Counted from the stretch's first letter, positions 53,641 through 62,989 are shown. The stretch: 64,000 bases of DNA from Limnomonas spitsbergensis (GCA_037349105.1 JAYJMM010000009.1:1860001-1924000), one strand, 5' to 3'. Made by a program: numbers and translations. The notes: generated by a model not told the origin, from the letters alone.

Positions 53641-54704
53641 AAATCAGAGCTTGAAACCTCCTTGATGAAGTCAGAGCTGGAAACATCGATTTGCAATGAC
53701 ATCCAGGCAATATTCGCTTCCTTTGAGTAGTGTTGATGGTTGGATACATGCAGATAATCTTGGAGCTGGACGGACTGGGGATATTTCAGACCTCCTTTAC
53801 TTCACGTTGTCTAATGTCTATATATGGCATAAGAGCTGTTAGTTCTGCTGATACATGGGCTGTCAATTTCAGTGATCCCAATTCGGATGCTGGCTTCAAT
53901 GGTGCCCAATTTATGGACTGCCAGTTTAAATGGAGCCCAATTCGATTGCCAATTTCAATGGTGCCCAAATGCGGAGTGAGAGCATCCATATTTTCTCCTC
54001 CGATTCTTACGTGTCACATACGTTTTATAAACCGTAACAACAATGAATTGCCAACCTTGGCATGAGACATACATACAGCACAACATAGGACCCTAAACAT
54101 CAGGGCAACATGGGCATGTGTTGGCTAGAAACCTCTTAGCCCTAAACCCTAAGGCACATGGGATCTGTGCCGGACAGGAACACCTGCCCTCAAGAATCCT
54201 AAACCCCTGCAGTATGAGCCCTAAGGCACAAAGTACCTCTGATGGGCGGAAAATCGTAAACCAATGACGTAACACCTCCGGGCAATGACGTTTCACCTCT
54301 GGGCACTGGCTCTTCAGGGCAAAGGGGCGCATCAACATTGTTATTTCAATGAAGCCTCTGCTGCCACACTGCAGCAAAGTCAAACCAGGTCAAACTCTCG
54401 TGTGTAATACCATTGCATTTCGGATTCTACCCCGGTGGATCTAGATTAAATGTCTTTAGCCTAGCAACTAGCATCATTGCCAACGTGGCATGGGCCCATG
54501 TCGCAATGTTGCCTAGTTTAAGGTCAGAGGTTCCTTAAACCCTCACGTCATCGTGGGGCATATTTTCCCTCGTTTCCTCCCAGCATCCGCACCAATGGAC
54601 ACGGGTGACGACTTACGAGGAGCCTCACGATCCTGCACTGGCACTTCTCCCTCTGGCACTTCTCCCTGGGACTCTCCCACTGTCACTTCTCCCTCGAACG
54701 TGTC
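53641..54704. other. No gene recognised
   Basis: A few short duplications (CAATTTCAATGGTGCCCAA near 53,895 and 53,950; CTTAGCCCTAAACCCTAAGG near 54,137). It probably forms the downstream flank of the bestrophin gene. Confidence 0.4.
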
Positions 54705-54709
54705 TTACA
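54705..54709 (-). promoter_or_regulatory. TGTAA poly(A) signal of the bestrophin gene
   Basis: TTACA on the plus strand, 33 bases past the bestrophin stop codon. Matches the chlorophycean TGTAA signal in sequence and spacing. Confidence 0.7.
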
Positions 54710-54741
54710 AACTTGGCTCCGGAACTCACACACGGATCGTA

Positions 54742-54979
54742 TCAAACCGCAGCCGCGCCGTTTATTAATGTCGCCCCCGGGTACATCAACCTGTCGCTGG
54801 TGCTGAGGCTGGGGTCTGCCGGCGCCGCCAGCTTGACGTCAAGATCATTGTGCTCATGGTTGCTCTTGTTGCCCATGTCGAAGTCAGGGTTGTGGTCGGC
54901 GCCGCTCCCGAGCGCCAGCATGTCGGTGACTGCGGGGCCGTGCCATGCACGAAGGTCCTCCGCCGCCTTCTCAGTGGCC
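54742..54979 (-). CDS. Bestrophin last exon
   Basis: 238 bp: ATEKAAEDLRAWHGPAVTDM and a polar C-terminus (SGADHNPDFDMGNKSNHEHN, LSTSDRLMYPGATLINGAAA), stop TGA at 54,742-54,744, TGTAA 33 bases later. Confidence 0.85.
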
Positions 54980-57900
54980 CTGGGGCATTCAGGTGGGTGA
55001 TTTTGTGGGTGTGGGTTGAGGGATGAGGGTTTAGAGGTGTGGGTTTGGGTTCATGGAGGATGGGTGTGGGACTGTGGGTACCTACATCCTCACCTACAAC
55101 CACGTCCACACCTACACCCACGCCCAACACCTTCACCCACGTCCACACCTACACCCCCACTGGCTGCACTGTTGCCTATGGGGCTTGAACTCACTTGCAA
55201 AGGCTGTCCAAGTGAAGAGCTCGCATAGGCTCCTCAATCTGCACAAGACAGGCAGACAGCGCAGTAGACAAGGTGGGCAAGCAGTCAGGCACATAAAGGC
55301 AGGCGGGCCAGCTTGAAGGCTATGCAGGTGAAGAGCTCGCTTGGGAAAACCCTTATGAAGGTCTACACCCTTACTTCCAAAGCCATAAACTCTCATTGTG
55401 GCATAATTGCATACACCCTAAACCCTCGCCCACCTGCACCTTAACATTCTCAATGACCTTAACCATGAATGCAATGATGACGGCCTAAAACCCTTACGAC
55501 GGTCTGCACCCTTATTTCCAAAGACAGTACCCTAATGACTGTATAAACCCTCATGGCGGAATACATTCTAAACCCTAGCCCACCTGCACCGTTACGTTTT
55601 CGATGCCCATGACCATGAACGCAATGATGACCGCCACCAGTGGGGTGAGCCACCCCGAAACCGGCCACAACAGCAGGGGCAGGATACAGATGTACATCAT
55701 GCAGGCCCGACAGGTGAACCTGTACACCAGTACAAGCAGTACAATTCAGCCTGAGAGGTTCAATGAGAGTTAAACCGCAGCCCGAAACCGCAGCCCGAAA
55801 CCGGCTACATCAGCAGAAACAGGATACATATGTACATCATGCAAGCCCGGCAAATGAACGTGTAGCTGATGGCGGCTGAATTGTAGCTGAATTGTGCAAT
55901 GTCAACACACAATGGGTGTCACGCACCTCGTATAGCCTGTCGGCAGAGGCGTCCGCAGAATCCGCTCGTTTCCGGACATGTACATGATGTAGTGCCCCAC
56001 TTGCTCTTGCATCTGGGCCTGCGGTGGGTCGGGGAAACTGGGACTGGGGGGTGAAAGGAGCTTAGGTTTAATGGTTTATGATTCAGGGTTGATATCTTTA
56101 ATGCCAACCATAAACATGGGCAAAAACACTTGAGGAGTTAAAATCCACGGCCAGCTGAGTCAGGTGCTGAGTCAAGTGCTGAGTCAAGTGCTGAGTCAGG
56201 TGCTGAGTCAAGTGCTGAGTCAAGTGCTGAGTCAAGTGCTGGGTCAGGTGCTGAGTCAAGTGCTGAGAAGTGCTGAGTCAAGTACTGAGTCAAGTGCTGA
56301 GTCAGGTGATGAGTCAGGTGCTGGGTCAAGTGCCAAATCAAGTGCTGAGTCAGGTGCTGAGTCAAGTGCCAAGTCAAGTGCTAAGTCAGGTGCTGAGTCA
56401 GGTGCTGAGACAACGAGGGTTTATGCCCACAAAAATAACAAGGATGGAGCAAGGGCACTTGAGGTCATGTTCACGGCCAGCCGGGCCAAGTGCCAGGCCT
56501 AGCTCATGGTCTAGGGCCGCCAGCTGAGGGTTTAGGGCTTGGTATTCAGGGGTGACATAACAGCTCACCACCAGGATGGGGTTTACGGTTAAGGTTTCGG
56601 GCAATTGAGGGCCCCAGCCTGCTCTGCCTTCATTGATGGTACAGGATTAGGGTTGCACTTCTTCTGAACACGTACATAAGGGTTTAGGATTCATCTAAAG
56701 AACCACACACCAAAAGAATGGGGTTTAAAGGATGGGATTTGGTCACTTAATGTCCACACCCGGGTGTAAGGTACACGATCTAATTAATCATTTGTGTTTT
56801 TAGTCAGCCGAGGGTTTAGGGTTCAGGAATCGTTTTGTCTGCTCACCATAAGAATGGGGCTAGGGCACTTGAGGGCCACGGCCAGCTGAGTCAGGACACA
56901 GGCTGCTGCCAGGGTTTGGGGTTTAGGGTTTAGGTTCCAGGGTTCAGATCTTTACCACTTACCGCAAGAAAAGGACATTCAAGGTCCACCGCCAGCTTAG
57001 CCAGGACGTGGGTCGCTGTCAGGGTTTGGGGATTAAGGTTTATATAAAAAAAACTCAACACATGGATGGGGCTAGGGCACTTGAGGTCCACCGCCAGCTG
57101 AGCCAGGAAACTGGTACTGCCAGGGTTTGGGGTATAAAGTGAGGGATCCAGGGTTCAGATCTTTACCACTTACCATAAGGATGGGGCTAGGGCATTTGAG
57201 GTCCACTGCCAGCTGGGTCAGGACGCGGGCCGCTGCCAAGGGCTTGTTGAAGTGATGCGAAAGGAACTCAATTTCATGGGGGAGCAACAGTCCCTGCGCG
57301 CAAGAGTTGTGTGACCTAAAATGTACAAAGCCAATCTCCTCGGGGGAGCAGCAGGCCCTGCGCAGGAACTCTATTTCGTGGGGGTGCAGCAGGCCCTGCG
57401 CACAAGATTTGTGTGACCTAACACAATAAGTGTGGCAATAAGCGTGGTAATAAATGTGACAATAAATGTGGCAATAAGTGTGACAATAAATATGGAGTGG
57501 TTGCAGCATATCTATTTCATGATGGAGCATCAGGCCCTGCACACAGGAGTCGTTGCCATGAATCTTGACAGGTCCAAGCGCACAAAATATAGCACTGAGG
57601 TTGTTGCAACGAATTATGGTACATCATTTTGCAAGATTGTTTTGCCTGGGCCTTCTTGATATCAGGGTTACCCGGTGCAGAAACAGGGTTCGGTTAAACG
57701 GTACGGTCCGGATACGGTACAGCCGGTTGTGACCTCACACAATGATAGTGTTGGGTCGAAAAGTGTGGCAATAAGTGTGGACGGGTTGCAAAGCATATCA
57801 ACAGCGGAGGAAAGTCCTGATGCAGGAAGCCGTAGCCCAGGCCAGTGATTCTCTTTTCGTGATTCGGCTACTTGTAAGCTACACTCCGACCTCCGGCCGG

Positions 57901-60900
57901 AGGCCCCATTCGAAGACAGCTATGCTGCGTGGGCCGCCGGGCGTAGGCCGGTCAAGTTCAAGTCCCAATCGGGCCGTAGGCGGCTGCTGGGCGGCCCGCT
58001 GAATGTGGCCTTCTAGCCGGAAAATGAGGCACTGGACAGGGCCCGGGGAGCTAGAACACAAGGCTTGCTGTTTCAGGTTTAACGTCACCACCCACTGCCA
58101 TCTTTGAAACATGAAAGCACCACCTGTGCCCTATCACTTTATATCATGCTACCTTGGCAGCACACTCCAGCTTAACCTGTGCCGTGTTGCGCCATATCAT
58201 ACCGATGATTATACCAGGTCCAGGCTGAACAAACCAGTAGTAAATATAAACGAAAATGTATACAAATTGGTTGCAGCGACACTCTGTTGCATTTTGCCGG
58301 GACTTCAATCTGGATCCTAATGCCTAGGTTTCAAACCCTGAACCCGGAATCCTGATGCCTAGGTTCCGAAACCCTAAACACTAAAATCCTGATGCCTAGG
58401 TTTCAAAACCCTAAACCCTGGATCCTGATGCCTAGGTTCCAAATCCTAAACCCTGGATCCTGATGCCTAGGTTTCAAACCCTGAATGCTACTATCCACTT
58501 CCCAAGGCTTGTCGTTTCTCGCCCGTCACCTTCTCTCACATGGTACACACCATCGGCTTCGGAGCCCTAGGTCCCAGCAGCAATGCCAGCTTCTGCAGCA
58601 GCGTGTTCCGTTCAGGGGCATCTCAGCATATGCTTTGGATGCTTTCTATGCCTCCTTTAGGTTGATCACGGGCCTCATTGGTATCGGAGCCCTAGATCCC
58701 AGCTGTCATTTATCTGTACTGCTGCTTACCTGTACTGCCACCGCGCTGTTCTCCCCCTCTCTAACATATTCCTTGAGGAGGATCATTGCTGCGGGGGTCC
58801 AGCGGAGCGCAGCCTCCCAGACACGACGGTTCCCGGGGTGCGCCCAAGTCATCACCTGAGGGGAGGGAATTGGTTCAAGGTTCCGGGTTTAGGTTTCAGG
58901 CTCAAAAGGAACGACCCAGAGAGGGTTTCCAGCAGAGCGCCGCCTCCCATACACGGCGGTTCCCAGGGTGCGCCCAAGTCATCCCCTGAGGAGGGAAATT
59001 TCATGACAGTTTCAGAGTTCAGGGTTCAAGGTTCAGAGTTCAGGTATCAGGCTTCAAAGCCATAACCTAGAGGGAGGGTCGAACAGAGCACAGCCTCCTA
59101 GACAAAACGGTTCCGGGGGTGTGCCCAAGTTATCACCTGAGGGTTCGGGATTCAGGGTTCAGGGTTCAGGGTTCAGGGTTCAGGGTTCAGGGTTCAGGGT
59201 TCAGGGTTCTAGCTCCAAAGTCATGAATTGAGAGGGGGGTCAGCTGAGCAACGCGTACCACGAATGACGGTTAGCAGGGTGTGCCCAAGTCATGATTCAT
59301 AAACTGAAGGAAAGAGGGCAAACTGCTTCAGGGCTGAGTGTTCAGGCTCTCACGCCTGATTTCGAGGGAGGATCCAGCCAAACGCTGCCTCCCACACACG
59401 AAGGCTTTCAAGGTGCGCCCAAGTCATGACCTGAAGGAAAGAGGAAAATTGGTTAGGGTTTAGGGTTGAAGATTCTGGCTTCAAAGTCATGACGTGGAGG
59501 GAGGGTCCAGCCGAACGCTGCCTCCCACACACGAAGGCTCCCACGATGTGCCCAAGTCATGACCTGGAGGAAAGAGGGAAACTGGTTTAGGGTTGAGGCT
59601 GCAGGGCTTAGGGTTGAGGGTGCAGACTTTAGGGTTTAGAGTTACCGTAGTATCAGTCAATTTCGTTTTATATTGAATTCGTTTTTTGTTTGGAAACATT
59701 CTAATTAAGAAAGCCACATTTTCGTTTCAGTGGTTCGTTTTTTCGACCCGAGGCTGAAATATTTTACGATCACGGGTTCGTTTTCGCTCCAGAACCACTC
59801 GAAACGGCAATCAATGGTTCGTTTTGTCAACAGCCCATGCCTACGCTCTAGCGCCCAAGTCATGGCCTGGAGGAGAAAAGGGAGCTGGTTTACGGTCAAG
59901 GGTTTAGGATTGAGGATTCCGGATGGTTGAGGGTTTAGGGTGGAGGTTTGAGGGTTGAGAATTTCAGCTCTTAAGTCATGTCCTGGAGGGAGGGTCCAAC
60001 GGAGCGATGCATCCCACAATCCATGGTTCCAAGGGTGTGCCCAGGTCATGACCTGGACAAACAAGGGGGAGCTGTCTTAAGGACCAGGCTTCACATTTCA
60101 GGGTACAGGGTTCGAAATTGAGGTTTGAGGTCATGACCTGGACGAAAGAAGGGGAGCTGGTTTCAGGGACCCGGCTTCACATGTCAGGGTCCAGGGATAG
60201 AAATTGAGGTTTGAGGTTTCGGGCTCAAAAGGCATGACCTGGAAGGCGTCCAACGTAGTGCAGCCTCCCATGCTTGACGGGTCCCGGGTTGTGCCCAAGT
60301 CATGACCTGGACGAAAGAGTGCGAGCTTAATTGAGGGTTCGGTCTCTTTAGCCATGACCACAATGCGTGCAACTTTGCTGACCCGTCTAACAGAGCGCTA
60401 CCTCCCATGCTAGTCGGTTTTTAGGGTGCGTACAAGTCATGACCTGCACGAAAGAGTGCAAGAAGGTTATGAAGGTTACGGGTTCCGCTTCCAAAGCCAT
60501 GACCACAATGCGTGCATCTTGCTGACCCGTCTAATGGAGCGCTGCCACCCATGCTTGACGTTTCCTAGGGTGTGCCCAAGTCACGACCTGGACGAAAGAG
60601 TGCGAGTTTATGAAGGGTTTAGGGGTCAGTCTCGTCTCAAGTCGAGACCACAATGCGTGCCACATGCTGACCCGTCTACCGGAGCTCTACTACCTCCCAT
60701 GCTTGATGGTGCCTAGGGTGCGCACAAGTCAAGACCTGAGAGGGAGAACTTGATGCAGGGTTCAGGGTTTAGGGTTAACGATCTACCATACATCACCTCC
60801 CACCCTACAATAAAGAGTGATGCACAGTGCGTTGACTGTGGGCTGCCCGTCAACCTTCGGCATACCGCCCTGCAGCCGCCAACGGCCCGATTGGGGCCGA

Positions 60901-62923
60901 ATCTTTGCCGGCTCAAGGTGGACAGCCCAAGCAGCATGGTAGCCTATGCCTGGTAAGACCTTCCGATTGGAGTACATCCGGCCATAGTGGAGGAGCGGGT
61001 TTTTGGTGTGAGGGCGGGTTTTGGGTGTTCCTCCACTACGCGCCAACGGCCCGATTGGGACCGAAACTTCGCAGGCTCAGGGTGGGCGGCCCAAGCAGCA
61101 CGGCAACCTATGCCTGAGACCTACTGATTGGAATCCCTCCGACCATAGTGTAGCTGACATAAAGTGTAGCTGATATAGAGTAGCTGACATGGTGTAGCTG
61201 CTATAGTATAGCTGACATAGCTCAGCCGCAAGCAAAAGCACGATAGTGATGATACACCTTTCTGTCGCTCACCAAAATCATATACGTGCGCATGACTGCC
61301 AGGTTGGAGCCCCACTGCGTACGCGCCTCCCACCATCGAGAGTACGCCTGATTCAGCCTGTATAACGTGCAATGCAAGAGGAGGTTAAGGGTGTGCAGTG
61401 GAAGAGAGGGTTGAGGGTACATGACTACCAGGTTGGAGCCCCAATGCGTACGCGCCTTCCACCATCGTATTTAAGGTCAGGCCGCACAGCGGGGGGTAGA
61501 TTACCCCCCCGCCCACCCTAAGATTGCTCCGACTTGACACCCTTTCACCTCAAGTCAGAAACGAGCAGGAACGACATGATGGAGTTCTTTCACCTTGACA
61601 ACCTCAAAAAAGAGGTTGTCAAGTTGAAAGAGCTCCATGTCCTTGTTCCATAAGGGAACACAAGCAGCAGGGCGAGGAAGAATGCACTCCCAAGGTTCCC
61701 GAAACTCTCTGCGCTAAACCTGGACCTCTTTTCTCAAGGGAAACGGGAAGCTGGGAGAGGAAGAGGAAGAGGGAGAATGCCCCCCCATAAGGTTCCTGAA
61801 ATTCTACCTATTTTCTCAAGGGAACACAAGCACACAGCAATAACATGAAGAACGCCCCCACAGATACTTAAACTTGACCAACCCTTCCACACTGGAACAC
61901 GAGCAGCAACGACAAGAGGTATGCCCCCCAAGGGTTTCCCAAACGTGAGCGCATTGACATAAAGAATGTCCCCCCAAGCAAGGCTCCTCCAATCTGTACA
62001 CACACACCCTCACCGAAAGACGACCAGTAGGGAGAGGATGAAAGCACCTCTAAGAAAGTAAACATGTCTTTTAAGGCTCCTCCGACTTGACCACCTCTTT
62101 CTCACCGGAACACAAGCAGTAGGGAGAGGAAGAATGTGGCCACCGATAGCAGGCTGCTGCTGCTGGTGGAGATGTCCGGCGCACCCAGAGGCTGCAAGGA
62201 ATGGGGGCAATGAGTTATAATAGGGTTTGTGGCTGAGGGGGGGGCTTGCAGAGTGCAGACAGCTGCTGCTGGGGGTGGAGATGTACAGTGCACCGAAAGG
62301 CTGCAACCACAAACCACAACCGACCGACCACCACCACCACCACCACCATCATCACCACCGCAACCTGTGCCACCTCTTCTACCAAAAATAAATAATGGAT
62401 GTAAACGCTAATACGGCATCAATCTGTTCTCACAGTAGCGGCGCGGATGTGGCTTCGGCCCAGGCTGCTCTGTTTCCATAACTCTCACGCCCCCCACGGG
62501 ACGTAGCTTTCTTTCTTTCTTTCTGTAAATGCTGACAAAGCCTGATTTAATCGTCACAGGCTGTTCTTGAAGCATCTTCCGATCAAGGAACATGAATATT
62601 TAATACCGTGCTTCTTTCACCACATATTAATGCAATACAAATCAACAAAGCCGGAGATGACCGCAACAAGCGGCATGATTTTGTTTCCCACTTGCCAAGC
62701 AATAATGGCCGTATGACATTATGTCATACGGCCATTGGCGTATGTCATAGGCCGACAAAGCTGGAGATGACGGCCTTCAGAAGCATGTGAACGCATCTTC
62801 CAATCAAGGAAACAATAAATCCATTCTCCTCTCACCACGCAATAATGGAAGTAGATGCCGACAAAGCCAGAGATGACCGCCACAAGCAGCATGTGAAGCC
62901 AAAAGCCGGACAGGACACGTATG
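54742..62923 (-). CDS. Bestrophin-family anion channel, nine exons, 5' end not found
   Basis: Minus-strand exons, 5' to 3': 62,923-62,836; 62,191-62,106; 61,357-61,273; 58,855-58,730; 57,293-57,174; 56,018-55,927; 55,719-55,584; 55,238-55,195; 54,979-54,742. Junction phases 0,2,0,0,0,2,0,2 all close; 337 codons plus TGA. Family marks in order: FFLSLLLVFR then NQAYSRWWEARTQWGS (classic bestrophin R-x-N-x-x-Y-x-RWWEAR), NERILRTPLPTGYTRFT, then MVMGIENVTVQIEEP. Four hydrophobic segments are visible (exons 1, 2 and two in exon 7), as expected for this channel fold. Bestrophins are pentameric anion channels; in Chlamydomonas, thylakoid bestrophins (BST1-3) carry bicarbonate, but localisation here cannot be told without the N-terminus. 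Introns contain decayed copies of exon borders. Confidence 0.92.
55195..55238 (-). CDS. Bestrophin 44-bp exon (IEEP element)
   Basis: A very short exon: IEEPMRALHLDSLC plus two bases, CAG acceptor and GTGAGT donor. It supplies the conserved I-E-x-P...L-x-L-D-x-x-C stretch after the last transmembrane segment. Confidence 0.88.
55313..55350 (-). repeat. Copy of the 44-bp bestrophin exon
   Basis: On the minus strand CAAGCGAGCTCTTCACCTGC then ATAGCCTTCAAG mirrors ATGCGAGCTCTTCACTTGGA then CAGCCTTTGCAAG of the exon, 115 bases upstream of it. Confidence 0.7.
55425..55480 (-). repeat. Copy of the bestrophin exon 7 donor border
   Basis: The plus-strand block CCCACCTGCACCTTAACATT then CTCAATGACCTTAACCATGA matches CCCACCTGCACCGTTACGTT then TTCGATGCCCATGACCATGA at 55,580. 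Confidence 0.78.
55584..55719 (-). CDS. Bestrophin exon: third and fourth transmembrane segments
   Basis: 136 bp: FTCRACMMYICILPLLLWPV then LTPLVAVIIAFMVMGIENVT and VQ. The LLP turn and the GIEN-x-x-VQ end fit the family closely. Confidence 0.92.
55795..55868 (-). repeat. Copy of the bestrophin exon 7 acceptor half
   Basis: The plus-strand block CGAAACCGGCTACATCAGCA then GGATACATATGTACATCATG matches 55,658-55,700 in the exon (CGAAACCGGCCACAACAGCA, GGATACAGATGTACATCATG). Confidence 0.8.
55927..56018 (-). CDS. Bestrophin exon: ERILRTPLP motif
   Basis: 92 bp: AQMQEQVGHYIMYMSGNERI then LRTPLPTGYT plus split Arg. The (C/E)RI-x-x-TP-x-P-x-x-Y-T block is a hallmark just before the third transmembrane segment. 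Confidence 0.92.
56120..57115 (-). repeat. Five decayed copies of the bestrophin exon 5 donor border
   Basis: Plus-strand blocks of the type GGGCACTTGAGGTCCACCGC then CAGCTGAGCCAGG lie near 56,130, 56,450, 56,875, 56,970 and 57,075; the parental exon has GGGCATTTGAGGTCCACTGC at 57,190. Confidence 0.82.
56150..56415. repeat. 12-bp satellite (GTGCTGAGTCAA)n
   Basis: About 21 units. It starts directly out of CCAGCTGAGTCAGGTG, the tail of one exon border copy, so it probably arose from that copy. Confidence 0.9.
57174..57293 (-). CDS. Bestrophin exon: cytosolic domain
   Basis: 120 bp, 40 codons in phase 0: GLLLPHEIEFLSHHFNKPLA then RVLTQLAVDLKCPSPILM. Acceptor GCGCGCAG, donor ATG/GTAAGT. Both borders have decayed copies in the adjoining introns. 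Confidence 0.88.
57320..57550 (-). repeat. Three copies of the bestrophin exon 5 acceptor border
   Basis: On the plus strand GGAGCAGCAGGCCCTGCGCA (57,343), GGTGCAGCAGGCCCTGCGCA (57,382) and GGAGCATCAGGCCCTGCACA (57,524) echo GGAGCAACAGTCCCTGCGCG at the real border (57,281). Two keep the PHEIEF-like codons. Confidence 0.82.
58730..58855 (-). CDS. Bestrophin exon: cytosolic helices
   Basis: 126 bp, 42 codons in phase 0: VMTWAHPGNRRVWEAALRWT then PAAMILLKEYVREGENSAVA. The LK-x-Y-x-R-E element matches the LKxxLR position of bestrophins. Its 5' border has been copied about eleven times upstream. Confidence 0.88.
58856..60750 (-). repeat. About eleven tandem copies of the bestrophin exon 4 acceptor border
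   Basis: Plus-strand blocks of GCCTCCCATACACGGCGGTT then GGGTGCGCCCAAGTCAT recur near 58,940, 59,090, 59,240, 59,385, 59,515, 59,840, 59,995, 60,265, 60,400, 60,545 and 60,690, about every 110-160 bp (wider gaps near 59,680 and 60,130). Each corresponds to the acceptor plus about 20 codons of exon 58,730-58,855, with frames damaged to different degrees, and is separated by TTCAGGG/TTTAGGG telomere-like sequence. Confidence 0.9.
59150..59215 (+). repeat. (TTCAGGG)n heptamers
   Basis: Eight to nine perfect TTCAGGG units, the same telomere-variant heptamer as at 36,178-36,295 in the other orientation. Confidence 0.9.
61273..61357 (-). CDS. Bestrophin exon: RWWEAR signature
   Basis: 85 bp: one base, then LNQAYSRWWEARTQWGSNLA and VMRTYMIL, donor TTG/GTGAGC. 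This is the most diagnostic exon of the family. Confidence 0.93.
61401..61470 (-). repeat. Copy of the RWWEAR exon
   Basis: The plus-strand block ACTACCAGGTTGGAGCCCCA then ATGCGTACGCGCCTTCCACC matches 61,293-61,336 inside the bestrophin exon (ACTGCCAGGTTGGAGCCCCA). Confidence 0.85.
61579..61638. other. 27-bp-stem hairpin in a bestrophin intron
   Basis: The left arm 61,579-61,605 (ATGGAGTTCTTTCACCTTGA...) pairs with 61,612-61,638 (...AGTTGAAAGAGCTCCAT) with two mismatches around a loop of six A. It would fold in RNA from either strand. Confidence 0.85.
61640..62100 (-). repeat. Decayed copies of the LLLVFR exon border
   Basis: Plus-strand blocks of the type GGAACACAAGCAGCAGGGCG then AGGAAGAATG recur near 61,660, 61,760, 61,825, 61,900 and 62,030, matching GGAACACAAGCAGTAGGGAG then AGGAAGAATG in the exon (62,107). 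Copy translations drift (ILSLLVVFR, GIPLVVAARVP). Confidence 0.78.
62106..62191 (-). CDS. Bestrophin exon: second transmembrane segment
   Basis: 86 bp: PLGAPDISTSSSSLLSVATF then FLSLLLVF, ending CG/GTGAGA so that the split codon gives Arg of the LLVFR motif. Confidence 0.88.
62250..62310 (-). repeat. Copy of the LLLVFR exon's acceptor half
   Basis: On the plus strand GCTGCTGCTGGGGGTGGAGA then GTGCACCGAAAGGCTGCAA mirrors GCTGCTGCTGGTGGAGATGT then GCGCACCCAGAGGCTGCAA at 62,155-62,196. Confidence 0.8.
62440..62530 (+). repeat. Dispersed ~75-bp repeat shared with 35,915-36,005
   Basis: GGATGTGGCTTCGGCCCAGG ... CACGCCCCCCACGGGACGTA then GCTTTCTTTCTTTC corresponds to GGATGTGGCTTCGGCCCCCA ... CACGCCCCTAGGGGGCGTAG then TTTTCTTTCTTTC in intron 3 of the polyQ gene. 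Confidence 0.8.
62540..62830 (-). repeat. Decayed copies of the first-TM bestrophin exon border
   Basis: Plus-strand GACAAAGCCTGATTTAATCG (62,535), CAAAGCCGGAGATGACCGCA (62,646) and GACAAAGCTGGAGATGACGG (62,755) echo GACAAAGCCAGAGATGACCG in the exon (62,860). The neighbouring CATCTTCC(A/G)ATCAAGGAA block occurs twice. Confidence 0.75.
62704..62736. other. Perfect 16-bp palindrome with 1-nt centre
   Basis: AATGGCCGTATGACAT, T, ATGTCATACGGCCATT. A partial third copy of the arm (GGCGTATGTCATAGGCC) follows at 62,737-62,753. Located in a bestrophin intron. Confidence 0.9.
62836..62923 (-). CDS. Bestrophin exon: first transmembrane segment
   Basis: 88 bp, one base plus 29 codons: IRVLSGFWLHMLLVAVISG and FVGIYFHYCV. 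It follows ACTTTTGCAG and ends GTG/GTGAGA. The split first codon needs an upstream exon that was not found; degenerate copies of a border lie at 62,990-63,690. Confidence 0.8.
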
Positions 62924-62989
62924 CTGCAAAAGTAGGGGAAACGAAGTGTAGGGTTTAGGGTTTAGGGTTTCAGGAACAGGAGCATCAAG

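Noticed and set aside
51206..53702. Several long frames on both strands (ALSSLVQPCP and KAGQGWTRLD peptides)
   Set aside because: By-products of the 10-bp satellite; all frames on both strands are open, the peptides simply repeat the monomer, and no splice or poly(A) signals fit.
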